Shown here in pieces: positions 23,560-34,872 of a stretch of 64,000 nucleotides of DNA (positions within the stretch are counted from its first letter, which is position 1; each line of letters starts with the position of its first letter). The notes beneath the pieces were generated by a model that made no database searches, was not told where the DNA came from, and saw nothing but the letters and a program-made list of their open reading frames with translations. Source of the DNA: Earliella scabrosa. Lineage: Eukaryota > Basidiomycota > Agaricomycetes > Polyporales > Polyporaceae. The stretch lies in the NCBI GenBank assembly GCA_022605405.1, contig JABYQQ010000001.1, positions 1,054,001-1,118,000 of the forward strand, in the 5' to 3' direction. The position numbers and the translations under genes are program-made.

Positions 23560-24200
23560 CACCGGGGCATGTTTGCCCGTGTTTGTTCGTGTAGGCCCCG
23601 TCTCCTGCCATTTCTGGACAGCATCACCTGTGTCGATGATAGCCGCCCTGATAACTCTGGGCGGCGACAGGCGGCGACGCTAGTGGAGTTCATCCACATA
23701 TCCTGGGATCCTGCACGGCGGGCAAACCGGTGTTTTCGACTGGAGAAAAGACAGTCAGGAAGAGTCGGACGAGGAATGCTACGTCACCTGTTGGCGAAAA
23801 GGCGTTGGCAAGGGTCAGAACAGGTTAACTGGAACGCCAAGCATGCCTTGTGTCGCTCATTTCGACCGCCTTTTCTCCCGTACAAGATTCTGGTATGCCC
23901 GTCGTGCTGTTGAATCCTGTTACCGCGTGTCGCCATCCGCGAACTTAGGCCGTAGTGGCTTCAAAGAGTTTAGAAGAATCGTCAGCAATACAATCCACCG
24001 GTGGATCCGCGGGATCTGATCTAGTCAGAAAGATACTCACACTATTGACAGTGGGATGTTCCCGGATTTCCCCTCGAGACATGACCGCTTTGTTTCTGGA
24101 GAATGCGACGGCCCTCTTCCGTGTCACGACGGGCATACCAGAATTTTTGCCGGTCGAAAAGTGGGCGAAAATGAGTGGCACGGGCTTACCCTTTTCGGCT
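23560..24200 (-). pseudogene. Duplicated unrecognised coding remnant, copy 2
   Basis: Partner of 9835-10340. On minus, 24259-23945 is open and contains PVPLIFAHFSTGKNSGMPVV followed by TRKRAVAFSRNKAVMSRGEI. The 24125-24200 part is also one arm of an inverted repeat. It sits between kinase copy 2 and DML1. No domain recognised and no proper start or stop model found. Confidence 0.35.
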
Positions 24201-24309
24201 GGTTGTGCTAAAAGTGGTCCAAAAGTGGCAGGTCCGCCGAAAAGGTAAGCTCGTGCCACTCATTTTCAACCACTTTTCGACCGGCGAATATTCCGGTATG
24301 CCCGTCGTG
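24125..24309. repeat. Inverted repeat, about 75-base arms
   Basis: The left arm 24125-24199 and right arm 24236-24309 are reverse complements with about six mismatches and one gap. They are separated by a 36-base loop. Both ends carry cacgacgggcatacc. A third, partial, diverged copy (tctggtatgcccgtcgtg) lies at 23890-23907. The transcript would fold into a long hairpin. Arms read outward as related peptides (PLIFxHFSTGxxSGMPVV), so the structure looks like an inverted duplication of a coding scrap or a MITE. Confidence 0.75.
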
Positions 24310-24640
24310 TGTGCAGTACGCCATGCATCCCCTTGTTCCAAATCCATTCAAATGGTCATAATAGGGAACAAAAATGCTCGTGACATCTCTCACCGACGGA
24401 CTCTGAGGGCCCGTGAGATGTAGGCTTGCTGGACGCATTTCACACGCACGACCAGCCTTTGAGGAGGCTTACCACTGAACATGCAAGTATTCGCTTCAGA
24501 GTTACTCGCCCACATCGAGATACATCTGCTGTTCGAAAACACAGAGACCGTCGACATGACGCACCAACAAGCCTAGACCCGTAGGGCAGAATCCACTCAC
24601 CTGCTGATTGTGGTGCAGCCCCGATCCCTCGTTTATCGGT

Positions 24641-26899
24641 TCAGGCCAAGTCCTCGTCCTCCCCCAGCTCCTCCTCTTCGCCCTCGCCACCGTACCCTCC
24701 CTCATCGCCCGCATACCGATCGCACAGCGCCCACAAGTCATCTTTCAGCTCCCGCATCTCGTCAAACTCCAGCCCCATCCGCACCACCACCTCCGAACGG
24801 CGATCCACGCACTCCTGCACAAGCCGAGCGTACGCCGCGAACAGCCTCGACGTCGCACTGGTGGTCGTCAGCGTCGTGAGGGCTCGGTGGCGAGCCTCTT
24901 GGTCGTCGATCGGGTCTGACGAAGGACCAACTGAATGGCCCGGGGCGAACTTGAAGCGCGGGAAGGACGTTGGCGTAGGGTAGGCTGGGGCGTGGATGCT
25001 ACGGGACAGCACGTCAACCATAGGTCATGTAACCACACGGCTTCCAGTGAGCATACCTAAAAGAGGTCGGAAGACCAGTCGCGAACAAGGCTCCATACTG
25101 TGTGACTTCGCTGGCATGCAAGCCGCGCGAGACGTGTAGCCGGGAGAGCGTTGCTGATCTACTTTTGCTCGTATCAGCTACCGCGGAGAGATCGTATATC
25201 TTCTGCTCTATGTCGGCATTCCATACAACGGATGTTGGAAGCGGGTATATCCCTCCGAGATGAGCGGTCCGCGTCGTTCCTGTGGTGTTCAGCAAGTCGC
25301 TGATCGAGTGGAGATCGTGCGGGGAGCTCTTCAGTCTGACACAACATGTTAGCGCAGCACTGACCCGACTGCCGTGCCCTGTTCGTACCTGAACGGAAGA
25401 GTGACGGTTTCGATGTGTGTGGATAGAAGAGCGGAAGTGAGGTACGGTGACTTCGGCTACAGATGCCTGCTAAGCGGACAAGCTCAGCGACCTTTGCGTG
25501 ATTGGCACATACATCAATGTCCAGGCTCCGAAGCCACTCTGTTTTGAGCCAACTGGAGGGGTCTTGTACGGGAACGTTCAGCGTGGACAAGCTATCGAAG
25601 CTCCGCATACATAAGGCATCGTTGATCGCCTTCATCGCGTCCTGTTGCTGTGAGATATATACGTCATCAAATTCATGTCCTCGACGACATGTATTATCCA
25701 CATACTTCGTCCGCGCTAGGGACTGCTCTTGAGGCGTTCGAGAGCAACGGAAACAAAAGACAGGGAATTTTCGGCAGATCTTCGTGCAGAGCTGATAGAA
25801 AGCCGTCCGTGAAGCCACCGAACGTCTTGCAATCGCTGAGAAGCTGCACCCCCTGTGAATGTCGCTGATGAACAGTGGATTTGCATGGAAATGCAAGGGC
25901 GTGCGCTACCTGTAAAGCGTCGCATTCCTCGACGAACGCCCTCACATCATTTTCGAGAATCTCGTGCTCCTGTGTCAATGCCTTTATGAGTCAAGAGCTC
26001 GGGATCTCTGGGTACAGCGTTAGGGAGCCTCGGATCATGCTCAAATCAAGGCTAATGATAGCGATGACCACCACGTCGCGAGCTGTGGTCCCAGATTGCG
26101 ACAAATGGGCCTGAGCGGCCTTACGAAGCTCTAGTAGGACGGGTTGCTGTAACTCATGACGCACTCTCGACTCACCGCTTCATGCTGGCGGAATGCCTCT
26201 TGGCTAGTGTTCCAGTCCCCGTCGGACGCCTCCCAGTCAGCGAGGTCTGGTAGCCTCTGTAATGTCCGTGGGTGGAGATAGACACGATTGTAGTCGGACC
26301 AGAAACGTATACCGGATGCTGCTGTCGTCGGGGACGTTGTTCCGCTATCGTCATCGTCCTCTTCCAGTCGCTCGCCGTCCGATTCCAGACGACTTTGATA
26401 TTCACTTTTGGCAATCGGATCCTGCCGATGCTCAACGAGCGCACCATCCCTATCGGTGTTATGCTCAGTAAATGAACAGAATTCGATCAAAAGTGTCATG
26501 ACTCGTAGTGCCCACCATTCAGGAATAGGCTCGGAGCCTTCTTCGTCACCATACTGTCCATACAGGCCATTCGACAGAGCGCCGAAGTTCGCTGTGTCCT
26601 ATTGAGCCGGGGTAGCGATCTGACTCGGGTGCCACACACATTTCCGGTCAAATAGGAGAAGTCTTGGGCAATACGTGGACTCTCCCTTGGGTTGAGAATG
26701 AGGGTCAAGAGACTGTCATGAACGTCCTGACTTGAAATGGTTTTACCTTGCTTGTCAGACCTTCGCGGAACGACCTATCGTGGAAGACAAAGGGGTCATC
26801 GCCCTCGTCGTATGTGAAGTAGCTCTCTTGCGTGTTCCAGAAATGGGTGCCGACAAAGTTGGCGAACGGACCTGCCTGGATGTAGAGGATCTCCTTCAT
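24641..26899 (-). CDS. DML1: DML1/Misato family tubulin-like protein
   Basis: The start at 26899 gives MKEILYIQAGPFANFVGTHF, then WNTQESYFTYDEGDDPFVFH. This is the diagnostic Misato segment II-type N-terminus. Following exons give STYCPRLLLFDRK, TANFGALSNGLYGQYGDEEG, PEWWALRVMTLLIEFCSF, SGIRFWSDYNRVYLHPRTLQ, ILENDVRAFVEECDALQG, VQLLSDCKTFGGFTDGFLSA, RSFDSLSTLNVPVQDPSSW and LLNTTGTTRTAHLGGIYPLP. The tail is acidic and ends DEDLA at 24641. The family is needed for mitochondrial DNA inheritance and mitochondrial distribution in yeast. It combines Misato and tubulin-like segments. Seven or more short introns are present; the one near 26130-25980 is about 150-200 bases and its exact ends are uncertain. 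Confidence 0.9.
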
Positions 26900-27074
26900 G
26901 GTGCGAGACGCCTTCCACTGCTTGGCGGACCGAGACGCGTCAAGGACTCGGAGCAGGCGCTGGAACCGTCGCGTGTGATTCCCAGCGAGCGCCCGTTCTC
27001 CGCATCGAGTTCCCGTCGAGCGTCGGACTCGGAGCGCATCTTGACGCGGACGTCCACTCTTCCCCTCGACCGCC
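26900..27074. promoter_or_regulatory. Divergent promoter of DML1 and Lon
   Basis: Only 175 bases separate the start codons of DML1 (minus) and the Lon protease (plus). All promoter and 5'-UTR elements for both genes must lie here or inside the genes. No TATA box is visible on either strand, which fits housekeeping genes. Confidence 0.6.
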
Positions 27075-30000
27075 ATGCCCACCTCGACAGTTCTCCCTGT
27101 GCTCACTCTCCCCAATCCCACCGTTCTCCTCCCGACCGCCAGATTGCAGCTCTCGCTCGATGAGGACGTCGGCACACGACTGATCGAGCTCGTCCAGCGC
27201 TCGGAGGTACAACTCGTCATTGGCACCGTTCCGTGTACCTCGCCATCGACGATTCACTCCTGGGGTACCGCCGCCCGGGTTGTACGCGTCGTCCGGCCAA
27301 TCTCCAGAAGCTCACAGCGCATGTACCATGTCACTCTCCACGGCCTCTCTCGAATACACTACCCGGACACCGACTCCGTTGGTCCAGCCAACCCAAACGA
27401 ACTTATCGAGCTCAGAGCCGAATACCCCAAGGCCGACGGAACGCCCTCCCCAGAGACCGTTGCGCCGTTCAGAGCTGCTGCCTCCAAACTGCTCGACAGC
27501 CTCGCTCAAGATGCGACCCAGCAGTCCCGCAGGGATGTCTATGTCAAGATATCGCACATGATTGAAGAGGTATCTGACGATCGCGCTCCCTGGATGGCCG
27601 ACGTCATAGTCGCTGGTATCAACAAGGTTGAATACGCTGACAAGCTCGGTGAGTTTAATCTCCCTCTCACTTGGGAGCACCATGGGTTGGCGAAGATATC
27701 GCGGTGCGGCCATAGGGGGAGTTAGCGGCGTTGTCCTGCTTCGTGAGCCGCTGCGCTGGGAACTGGCATTTCTCGCATGTCTCGATGTCACCGCACGACG
27801 TCGGTACCATGACAGTTTGGTGAGGCTCCAACTGGTGTCCCTGTCGCGAAGACGCAGAAGGGAGGATCATTTCCCAGTGGATGCAGTTACGTCGCCGGCG
27901 TTCACACGGCGTCGGGAATGCCCTCTCTCACCTATGCTCATTCGGGCGGCGGCCTTGAAGCCTGTCCTTACTGACGCTTGTGCCAACAGAGTATCTGTCC
28001 GCCTGCAATGCCGATGATCGCCTGCGACGCGCAACGGAGCTCTTTGTCAAACACGCTTCGATCACAGAAGTCACCAAGAAGATAGCCAAGTCAATTGACG
28101 AGAGCCTCTCGAAGCAGCAGAAGGAGTTCTTCCTGCGACAGCAGCTCGCCGCTATCCAGCGCGAACTCAATAATCTCAATTCGGAAGGGCCCAACGGCTC
28201 GCGCTCCTCTGGCAGTCAGTCCGAGTTGGACGACAACGAGCAGTCCGAGGCTGAAGATATGGCCGAAATACGAAGCAAGATTGAGGCTATGGCGAAAGAT
28301 AGTGAGGAACGTAAGATGGCGGTACGCGAATGGAAGCGACTACAGCGTATCCCGTCTGGGGGCGCAGAGCACAGCGTTATCCGGAACTATGTGAGTCCTT
28401 CCACTGGTGTGGGACCAGAGATAATAGGCTTACGTTGTACCCAGCTCGAGTGGATCACTTCCATTCCCTGGCCATCCTCGGCAGCGTACGCCACCGCAGC
28501 ATCCTCCGATAAGCTCAAGGATCGTACCTTCCTCACGAACGCGCGAAAGCAATTGGATGAAGACCACTATGGTCTTGACAAGATCAAGAAACGCCTTATC
28601 GAGTACCTGGCGGTCGTCCGCTTGAAGCAGCTGCAGGCCGAGCGCGAGGCCGTTTCCTCAGATCCAACCCTAGCCATAGTTCCCGCAACCCCTCCTCCCA
28701 ACACTAAGGCGGATGGTGGGAACGGTTCCTCCCGGCGGGTACAAGGTGATGCGACCTCGCGCGCGCTCGCGCTCATATCGAAGGCGCTAAATCCGCGGAC
28801 TGCTGCAGGAGCCGGGTCAGAGGCCAAAGATACTCAGGAAGTCTCTGTGCCTCAGCCGGAGCCCATGCCATCTGGTTCCAAGCCCCAACGCAGGGCAGCT
28901 GTGAAGGCGGTCAAGGGTCCGATCCTTCTGTAAGCGTCCCGACAAGGTTTGCGTTGGTTCCTATGTTGACCTTTCCCAGGTTCGTCGGTCCTCCTGGCAC
29001 AGGCAAGACCTCTTTGGGGCAGTCGATTGCCCGTGCTTTGGACAGACCGTTCCAGCGCATATCACTGGGCGGTGTTCGCGACGAGGCGGAGATTCGAGGT
29101 CATAGGCGCACCTATGTCGCCAGTGGACCTGGATCGATTGTCCAAGCACTGCGCAAGGCTGGTCGACCAGACCCCGTCATCCTACTGTATGTCGCCATCA
29201 CGGCTGTCCTGCCATGGTGCACAGTACTGATAAGTACGGCAGAGACGAGGTCGACAAGATCGCCCAAAGCAACTTCCACGGTGATCCGGGGGCAGCGTTG
29301 CTGGAAGTTCTTGACCCAGAGCAGAATCACTCATTCAACGTAAGTCATAGCTTCTGAGGTGCATATATGCGATGCTCACGTCTGTTCGCAGGACCATTAC
29401 ATTAACGTACCTATCGACCTCAGCCAGGTACTCTTCATCTGCACCTCCAACTCTCTGGAGACCATCTCGGCACCACTTCTGGACCGTTGTGAGATCATAC
29501 AACTCTCAGGTATGTTTGTGCGCTCTCGAGAGTAGTCCCCCAAACCCAGACCGCCCATAGGGTACACCTACGACGAGAAGATGCACATCGCGAACAAGTT
29601 CCTCCTGCCGAAGCAGCTCAAAGCGAACGGTCTCACGCCAGAGCACGTCACGCTGACCCAGCCCGCACTCATGCATATAGCCACGCATTACACACGCGAG
29701 GCGGGCGTGCGGTCCCTCGAGCGCGCCATCGGCGCCGTCGTGCGGTATAAAGCCGTCGAATGGGCCGAGTACTCTGACAGCACTGGCATCACGGACGTCT
29801 CTCGCCTTCCTGCAGTCGACACGCAGGAGAGCAGCAAGGGCAAGATCTATAAGAAGATTGTCGAGGAGCACGAGCTCGAGAAGATCCTGGGCATCGCGAG
29901 GTGGGATGAGGAGGAGCTTCATCGCGAAGAACGTCGCGGCCTCGTCTACGGCCTCGTCGTCACCGGCATGGGCGAGGGAGGCATCCTGCCGATTGAGACC

Positions 30001-30663
30001 AGTGCCGTCCCTGGCAGTGGCAACCTTAAGCTCACCGGCAGTCTCGGCGAGGTATGGTCCAACTTCACTATACTGAGGGCATTGGACTGAGTACGCGCAT
30101 ACAGGTCATCAAGGAGAGCGGCGAACTCGCGCTGAGCTGGGTCAAGAGCCATGCGTATGACCTCTACATCACGAAGCTGCGCTCGCAGGACCCCCTCAAG
30201 GTGCCAGACCCGATCGACATCCACCTTCACCTGCCTTCTGGTGCCGTCAAGAAGGACGGACCCTCGGCGGGCATCGCGATGGTACGTTCAACTCGCCTCC
30301 TCACAGTCACTGGCATGACCTCATCGTTGTCTATGCCTGCAGACCTGCGCGTTCGTCTCCCTCCTCACCGGCGCCTGCGTTCCGACGCATGTCGCCATGA
30401 CCGGCGAGATCACGCTCCGCGGGCGCGTGGGCCCCGTCGGCGGCATCAAGGAGAAGGTGCTCGGCGCGCACCGCGCGCAGGTGACGAAGGTCATCCTGCC
30501 GTGGGCGAACCGCAAGGACGTGGAGCACGACGTGCCGCTCGAGGTGCGCGCGGACATGCAGTTCGTGTTCGTGCGCACGATGGAGGAGGTGCTCGAGGCC
30601 GCGTTTGGCAAGGGCGTGCTCAACTGGCGCGGGAACATGGTCGTCATGGAGAGCAGGCTGTAG
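27075..30663 (+). CDS. LONP2: Lon protease, peroxisomal type
   Basis: ATP-dependent Ser protease of roughly 990 aa in several exons. The LON substrate-binding domain starts at the first residues ([20 protein letters not shown]). Then come the coiled [18 protein letters not shown], the AAA+ domain with Walker [10 protein letters not shown] and Walker B-region [25 protein letters not shown], and the protease domain with the catalytic Ser in [11 protein letters not shown] and the Lys in [16 protein letters not shown]. There is no mitochondrial presequence and the protein ends SRL, a PTS1 signal, so it should act in the peroxisome matrix in degrading damaged proteins. About 95 residues rich in Ser/Pro are inserted before the Walker A strand, as in other fungal peroxisomal Lon proteins. 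Intron 1 (27649-27989) is 341 bases. Confidence 0.93.
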
Positions 30664-31115
30664 GAGATTCGAATGTGCATAGGCGCGGGGGTGGAGAGTC
30701 TTCTTGTACGCTGAGTCTTGGGACAGTCGGACTTTGACCAATCTTGGAATCTACTCACAATGTATGACTAGCAGGCGGTAGACTGATAGCTCACCTTATC
30801 GTTAACTTAGCACCATCATCATATATTTTTAGCGACGGAACGCCTCTCGAATTGGCTTGTCAGACGGGCCCTTCAGGACGGCGCTGGATAGAGGCGCAGC
30901 GTCGTTCGAGTCGACAGTGCTTGGCCTTACAGGCTACTGCTATTGTACATGATCATGGACCTCCTGTCGTCACTTCAATGCTGCGATGCCCTCGCTATGC
31001 CCAAGAGTCGCCGTACGTTCGTAGTGGGCTAGTCAACTGTGACACACCACTGATACGGCACGTTGCCGTCGCACGAAGCCTAGTCGAAGGTAAGATGAGT
31101 CGTGGCGCACAAACT
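30664..31115. other. Convergent gap between Lon and F-box gene
   Basis: 3' flanks of two convergent genes. An AT-rich stretch around 30820 may aid 3'-end formation. Nothing else is recognised. Confidence 0.4.
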
Positions 31116-32434
31116 TCAAGTGGGTTGGCAGCTCACCGCGATCTTCTGCGCATGCAAGGTAGCTCCATCATCATCCTTCTTCCACACCAACGGAACATCC
31201 TCGCCTTGCGTGACCTCGAATACGAGCCCAGGTCTGCGATACGGCGCCCAGAGCTTGGCGAGGTAACGGACGTAGTTCCTAGTGTTCTCCGCGACCTGGG
31301 TCCCTCGCATCTCCTCCGGGTGGTTCTGATTGTACAGCTCGAAGATTACCCGCCGGAGGTTGCGGAAGTTGTCCCCGGAGAGCGCTACGAGGGCGGGAGC
31401 CCAATGGTCATACCCATTCCTCATGAACTCCACGACGAAGGACACGGAGACAACGGTGGGCGGGACAATGCGTGTGAGGAAGTCGGCAGTCCACCTGAGA
31501 TCCATCAACGTCCAGAACCTGTCCTCGAAAAGGTGGAAGCCTATCAGGCGAAGGTGCTTCAGATTCGTGCACCGAGCCAGGGTGAGCTCCATGCGGAGAT
31601 CTCTGTGATCTATTAGATAACATGTTACCGTTGCAGCAAGATATCAGAAGCAAGAGATCAAGACCTACGATCGGATAGCCAGATATCCCGCGCGGCGATG
31701 ATCTCCAGGGACTCCAATGAGGGTCCCAACTGACGGAGCACTAGGAGGGCCGGCTCGAAATGTTCGACCTCGATCACACTGAGGGACAAGGTGCGAATCG
31801 TCTGTATCGGAGCCCAATGAGCGAGAAGGCCATACATCTTGCTGCCAGGCCAGAGCAATTGAAAGTCGGTTAGCGACGGTTTCCTATCCTCGTCTTCGTC
31901 GTCTCGTATCTCCTGGGGCGCATCGAGGTTCTGATCGGGATCCCAAAACATGAGGGATATGAACGAATGCAGCGCAGGAAGAAGACCGATCTTTCGACGG
32001 AAGTCGGTGAATGATCGGACACCGAAGCAAGTGACTTCGAGAGAGACAATGGATGGCGACAGAGCGGGGAAAGTAGACGTTGATATTCCGTTGAATCGCA
32101 GCTCGCGTAGCGTGGATGAGTTCTCGAAATGTTTCATCAGGGCGAAGAATCCGCGGTCATCTTCCTGGTGACGAGGGTAACAACGGCATTTGAGTGTCAA
32201 TCGTTGGATGTAGCCACCGATGTCGGGACCGGGAGCATGCGACATCATGTCGAGGAAGGTAAGGAAGTCTGGACAGTCGATGGTAGGAGACATGTGGGAG
32301 TACCGATGAAACCGGACTGAGGGAAGCCAACTCGAGCAAGTCAGACCGCACGCAGAGAGCGCAGCGGGGTCGTCTCTCAAACAGCCTATAATCCTGTCGG
32401 TCAACTCAGGGGGTAGTCGGGGCTTCACTGTCAT
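31116..32434 (-). CDS. F-box-like domain protein
   Basis: The ATG at 32434 gives MTVKPRLPPELTDRIIGCLR, then AALSACGLTCSSWLPSVRFHRY, a typical agaricomycete F-box-like motif. The rest is a leucine-rich, repeat-like alpha/beta region (STLRELRFNGIST, LGPSLESLEIIAARDIWLSD, CTNLKHLRLIGFHLFEDRFW). One intron lies at about 31660-31600; the join DRRDLRMELTLARC uses the acceptor atcacag. F-box proteins dock substrates to SCF ubiquitin ligases; substrate unknown. These families are very large in mushrooms. Confidence 0.75.
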
Positions 32435-32949
32435 ATTTAGTAGTGGGTTGAATGGATCGATGACTCCTGCCGGGTACAAGATGCAATAGAGCATTAATGA
32501 CAAGAGCATGTGTCGCTGTAAACGTAGGTGATCACCTAACGGGCCCAAAGAGCGGGCTTGATGGCTGCCCCGCGGTGCCTCTTGGTGACAATGGGAGATG
32601 GTGGCAGACGAAAGAGATGGATAGGCGCCGACAAACGAGTGGCCGACCACATACACTACGGCATACGCAGAGTCCTAGTGTAATGACTAGTAGGATACGC
32701 TAGCCACTAGCAAGCCATAGACTCATGGGCCGGGAGTTCATCCCTTGTACTACATGGAGATGGATAGACCTTCCCGGTCACAACAGCTGCAGGGCAGAGC
32801 CACGCACAGGGAGTGTGACCGAGGAGTTACGAGACCGTGCGCGTCTTTCGTCAGGAGTTGTCCCCGACTCCAAGACGTAGTCTTGGGATTGACTGTCGTG
32901 TCGATAGACACCCATCCCTTCGCATCGTCGCCTTGAGCTCAGTACACGA
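32435..32949. other. Gap between F-box and C2H2 genes
   Basis: Promoter side of the F-box gene and 3' flank of the C2H2 gene. An in-frame upstream ATG near 32512 could extend the F-box protein by a hydrophobic leader (MLSLMLYCILYPAG), but the F-box motif favours 32434. No other feature is seen. Confidence 0.4.
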
Positions 32950-34872
32950 TCACTCTTCCGGTCCTTCCTGCTCTTCGTCCTCGTCGAACTCCTCGCCTTC
33001 CTCTTCGAGCGCAGCCTCCGCCTCGGCTTGCGCCTGAGCGGCCGACGCAGCTTGGGCGATCGCCTGCTCCAGCAGTCTCGTCTGCTCTTCCGACAGCCAA
33101 GACAGCGACAGCGAAGGTGGTGTTGCCAGTGGAGACGCTTCTGTCTCTCCAGACGGCGGTGCTGTCACCGTCTCCGACGACTCGGCCGTCATAGGCGTCT
33201 CTATTGGCGGTGGAGGCAGTGAGACGACATTCGCAGCAGTCGCCGTCTCAGGCAGTGGGGGAACAGCTGACTGCTGCGCGCGAGCGATGATGCTCGCGAG
33301 GGTCGACTGGCTGACATGGGGCGGCGGCATCGGCGCAGGTGCAGTAGGGGTCCCCAATCCCTTCGCGACTTCCGCCTGGAGCAGTCCATGGATCTGCATG
33401 ACCATATCTTGCGCCCGATGCACCACGCCAGGGTCCACCTCGCCCTCCTCCGGCCCGACATGCTCCGCCATGGTCGTCCCGGCGGAGGAGGCAGCGATCC
33501 CGTTCCACAGCTTGGCTCGGCGGCTCATCTCCTCCTCCCCGTCGACCTTATCGACCTCGACCTCCTCGATCTCGCCGAACGCACACGCAGTGTCGACCGC
33601 GTCCGCGCCGTCTGGACGGCCCTTCCCGCGTCCTCGCGCATCCTTATGGCGCTTAATGGCGTCGCGTCGGGAGAAGATCTTGTTGCATCCCGAACACCGC
33701 CAGGCCTTCTTCTCGTGCAGGAGCGCGTGCCGCTTGAGGTCGTGGTTCCGTACGAACGAGGCGGGACAGTGCATGCAGCGATGCGGGCGATGCTCGAGCG
33801 TGTGCAGTCGCTGATGCGTGCGAAGGGAGTAGAGTCTGTGGAACGTCTTCTGGCAGCCTGGTACGAGACAGGGGTACACAGCGGTACCGATGTCCGGCGG
33901 TGGAGGCGGGGCGGGTGGAGGAGCAGTTCCAGGGGCCACGGGCCATTGGGGAGGTGGATTACCTATGTGAATACCGCTGAGAACTCCGAGCATCTGCACC
34001 AGCCCAGCCAGCTCCTGCAGTGCTTGCATGCGCCCCTCCCCTGCCCGAGGTGCGGAGGTCACCGCGAAGAGGAAGACTTGGTGGAGCTGTAACTGGACGG
34101 ATGAGATGACCGCGGGATCGATGGACTGGCCTTGCGGAGAGGTTGCGGCTGACGAGAGAGCTTGGTTGATAACACGGAGAGCATCACTAATCTGACCCAG
34201 CAAGTCCGGCTGGTCCACGGGAACTGCGACGGCAACGCGCTTCTGGGCGTATTCACTGTCGGTGGGATGGCGGCCGCCTTCGTCCGCCTGATCGCGCTTG
34301 CGTTTTCCTTTGTCGAGCTGGATGGCCGGTGCGTCGGAGTTGCGAAGGGAGCCAAAGAGGACGTCAGACTTCGCGAGGGATAGGACGATGTCTGTGAGGA
34401 CGCGAGCAAGAGGCTTAGAGATTGAGGAAGTGGAGACGCAACGGTTGAATGCATCAAGTAGAGTACCGCCCTCAGCACCAGGAACCTTGGTCGTGGTCAT
34501 AGTTGAACCGACAACCGCATGCTTGGAAGCAAACGCAAGGATGCCCTTCATGGTCAAGAGGGCAGCCTCCTGCTTCTTCTTGAAAGACGCCTGCCGGGAA
34601 ACCTCACCAGGTGCCGAAATCTGGGTGGGTGGGGTCGCACTCGCGCTAACGCCGATAGCAGCGGCAGCGGCCGCCTCCGCTTGAGCTTTCGCGATGTCGG
34701 CCAGAAGCTGATCTCCAAGTCTCCGCGCCATAGCCTCAGCCTCTGCATCCAGGTCCTCTGCTTCATCGTACTCTTCCTCATCCCCATCCCCGTCATCGTA
34801 CTCTTCGCCATCATAGTCCTCGTCTTCATGCGTTGGAAAGCTGAAGTCGGGCAAGGTAATCGAAGAAGTCAT
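32950..34872 (-). CDS. C2H2 zinc-finger protein, three fingers
   Basis: Single exon, 640 aa, start MTSSITLPDFSFPTHED at 34872. Order: an acidic Asp/Glu-rich N-terminus, an Ala-rich segment, and a middle region with KGKRKRDQ, a likely nuclear localisation signal. Three C2H2 fingers lie at about residues 340-425: CLVPGCQKTFHRLYSLRTHQ, CMHCPASFVRNHDLKRHALL, and CSGCNKIFSRRDAIKRHKDA. After a Pro/Thr-rich linker the protein ends in Ala/Gln and a Glu-rich acidic tail (EEGEEFDEDEEQEGPEE). The third finger keeps Cys2-His but the last ligand is displaced, as in Swi5/Ace2-type fingers. Acidic tails suggest an activator. Target genes are unknown. Short upstream ATGs precede the start (see findings). Confidence 0.85.
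   Translation of the reverse strand: MTSSITLPDFSFPTHEDEDYDGEEYDDGDGDEEEYDEAEDLDAEAEAMARRLGDQLLADIAKAQAEAAAAAAIGVSASATPPTQISAPGEVSRQASFKKKQEAALLTMKGILAFASKHAVVGSTMTTTKVPGAEGGTLLDAFNRCVSTSSISKPLARVLTDIVLSLAKSDVLFGSLRNSDAPAIQLDKGKRKRDQADEGGRHPTDSEYAQKRVAVAVPVDQPDLLGQISDALRVINQALSSAATSPQGQSIDPAVISSVQLQLHQVFLFAVTSAPRAGEGRMQALQELAGLVQMLGVLSGIHIGNPPPQWPVAPGTAPPPAPPPPPDIGTAVYPCLVPGCQKTFHRLYSLRTHQRLHTLEHRPHRCMHCPASFVRNHDLKRHALLHEKKAWRCSGCNKIFSRRDAIKRHKDARGRGKGRPDGADAVDTACAFGEIEEVEVDKVDGEEEMSRRAKLWNGIAASSAGTTMAEHVGPEEGEVDPGVVHRAQDMVMQIHGLLQAEVAKGLGTPTAPAPMPPPHVSQSTLASIIARAQQSAVPPLPETATAANVVSLPPPPIETPMTAESSETVTAPPSGETEASPLATPPSLSLSWLSEEQTRLLEQAIAQAASAAQAQAEAEAALEEEGEEFDEDEEQEGPEE

Noticed and set aside
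30321..30758. Open frames on minus across the Lon 3' end
   Set aside because: Antisense shadows of the protease domain; composition follows codon bias.
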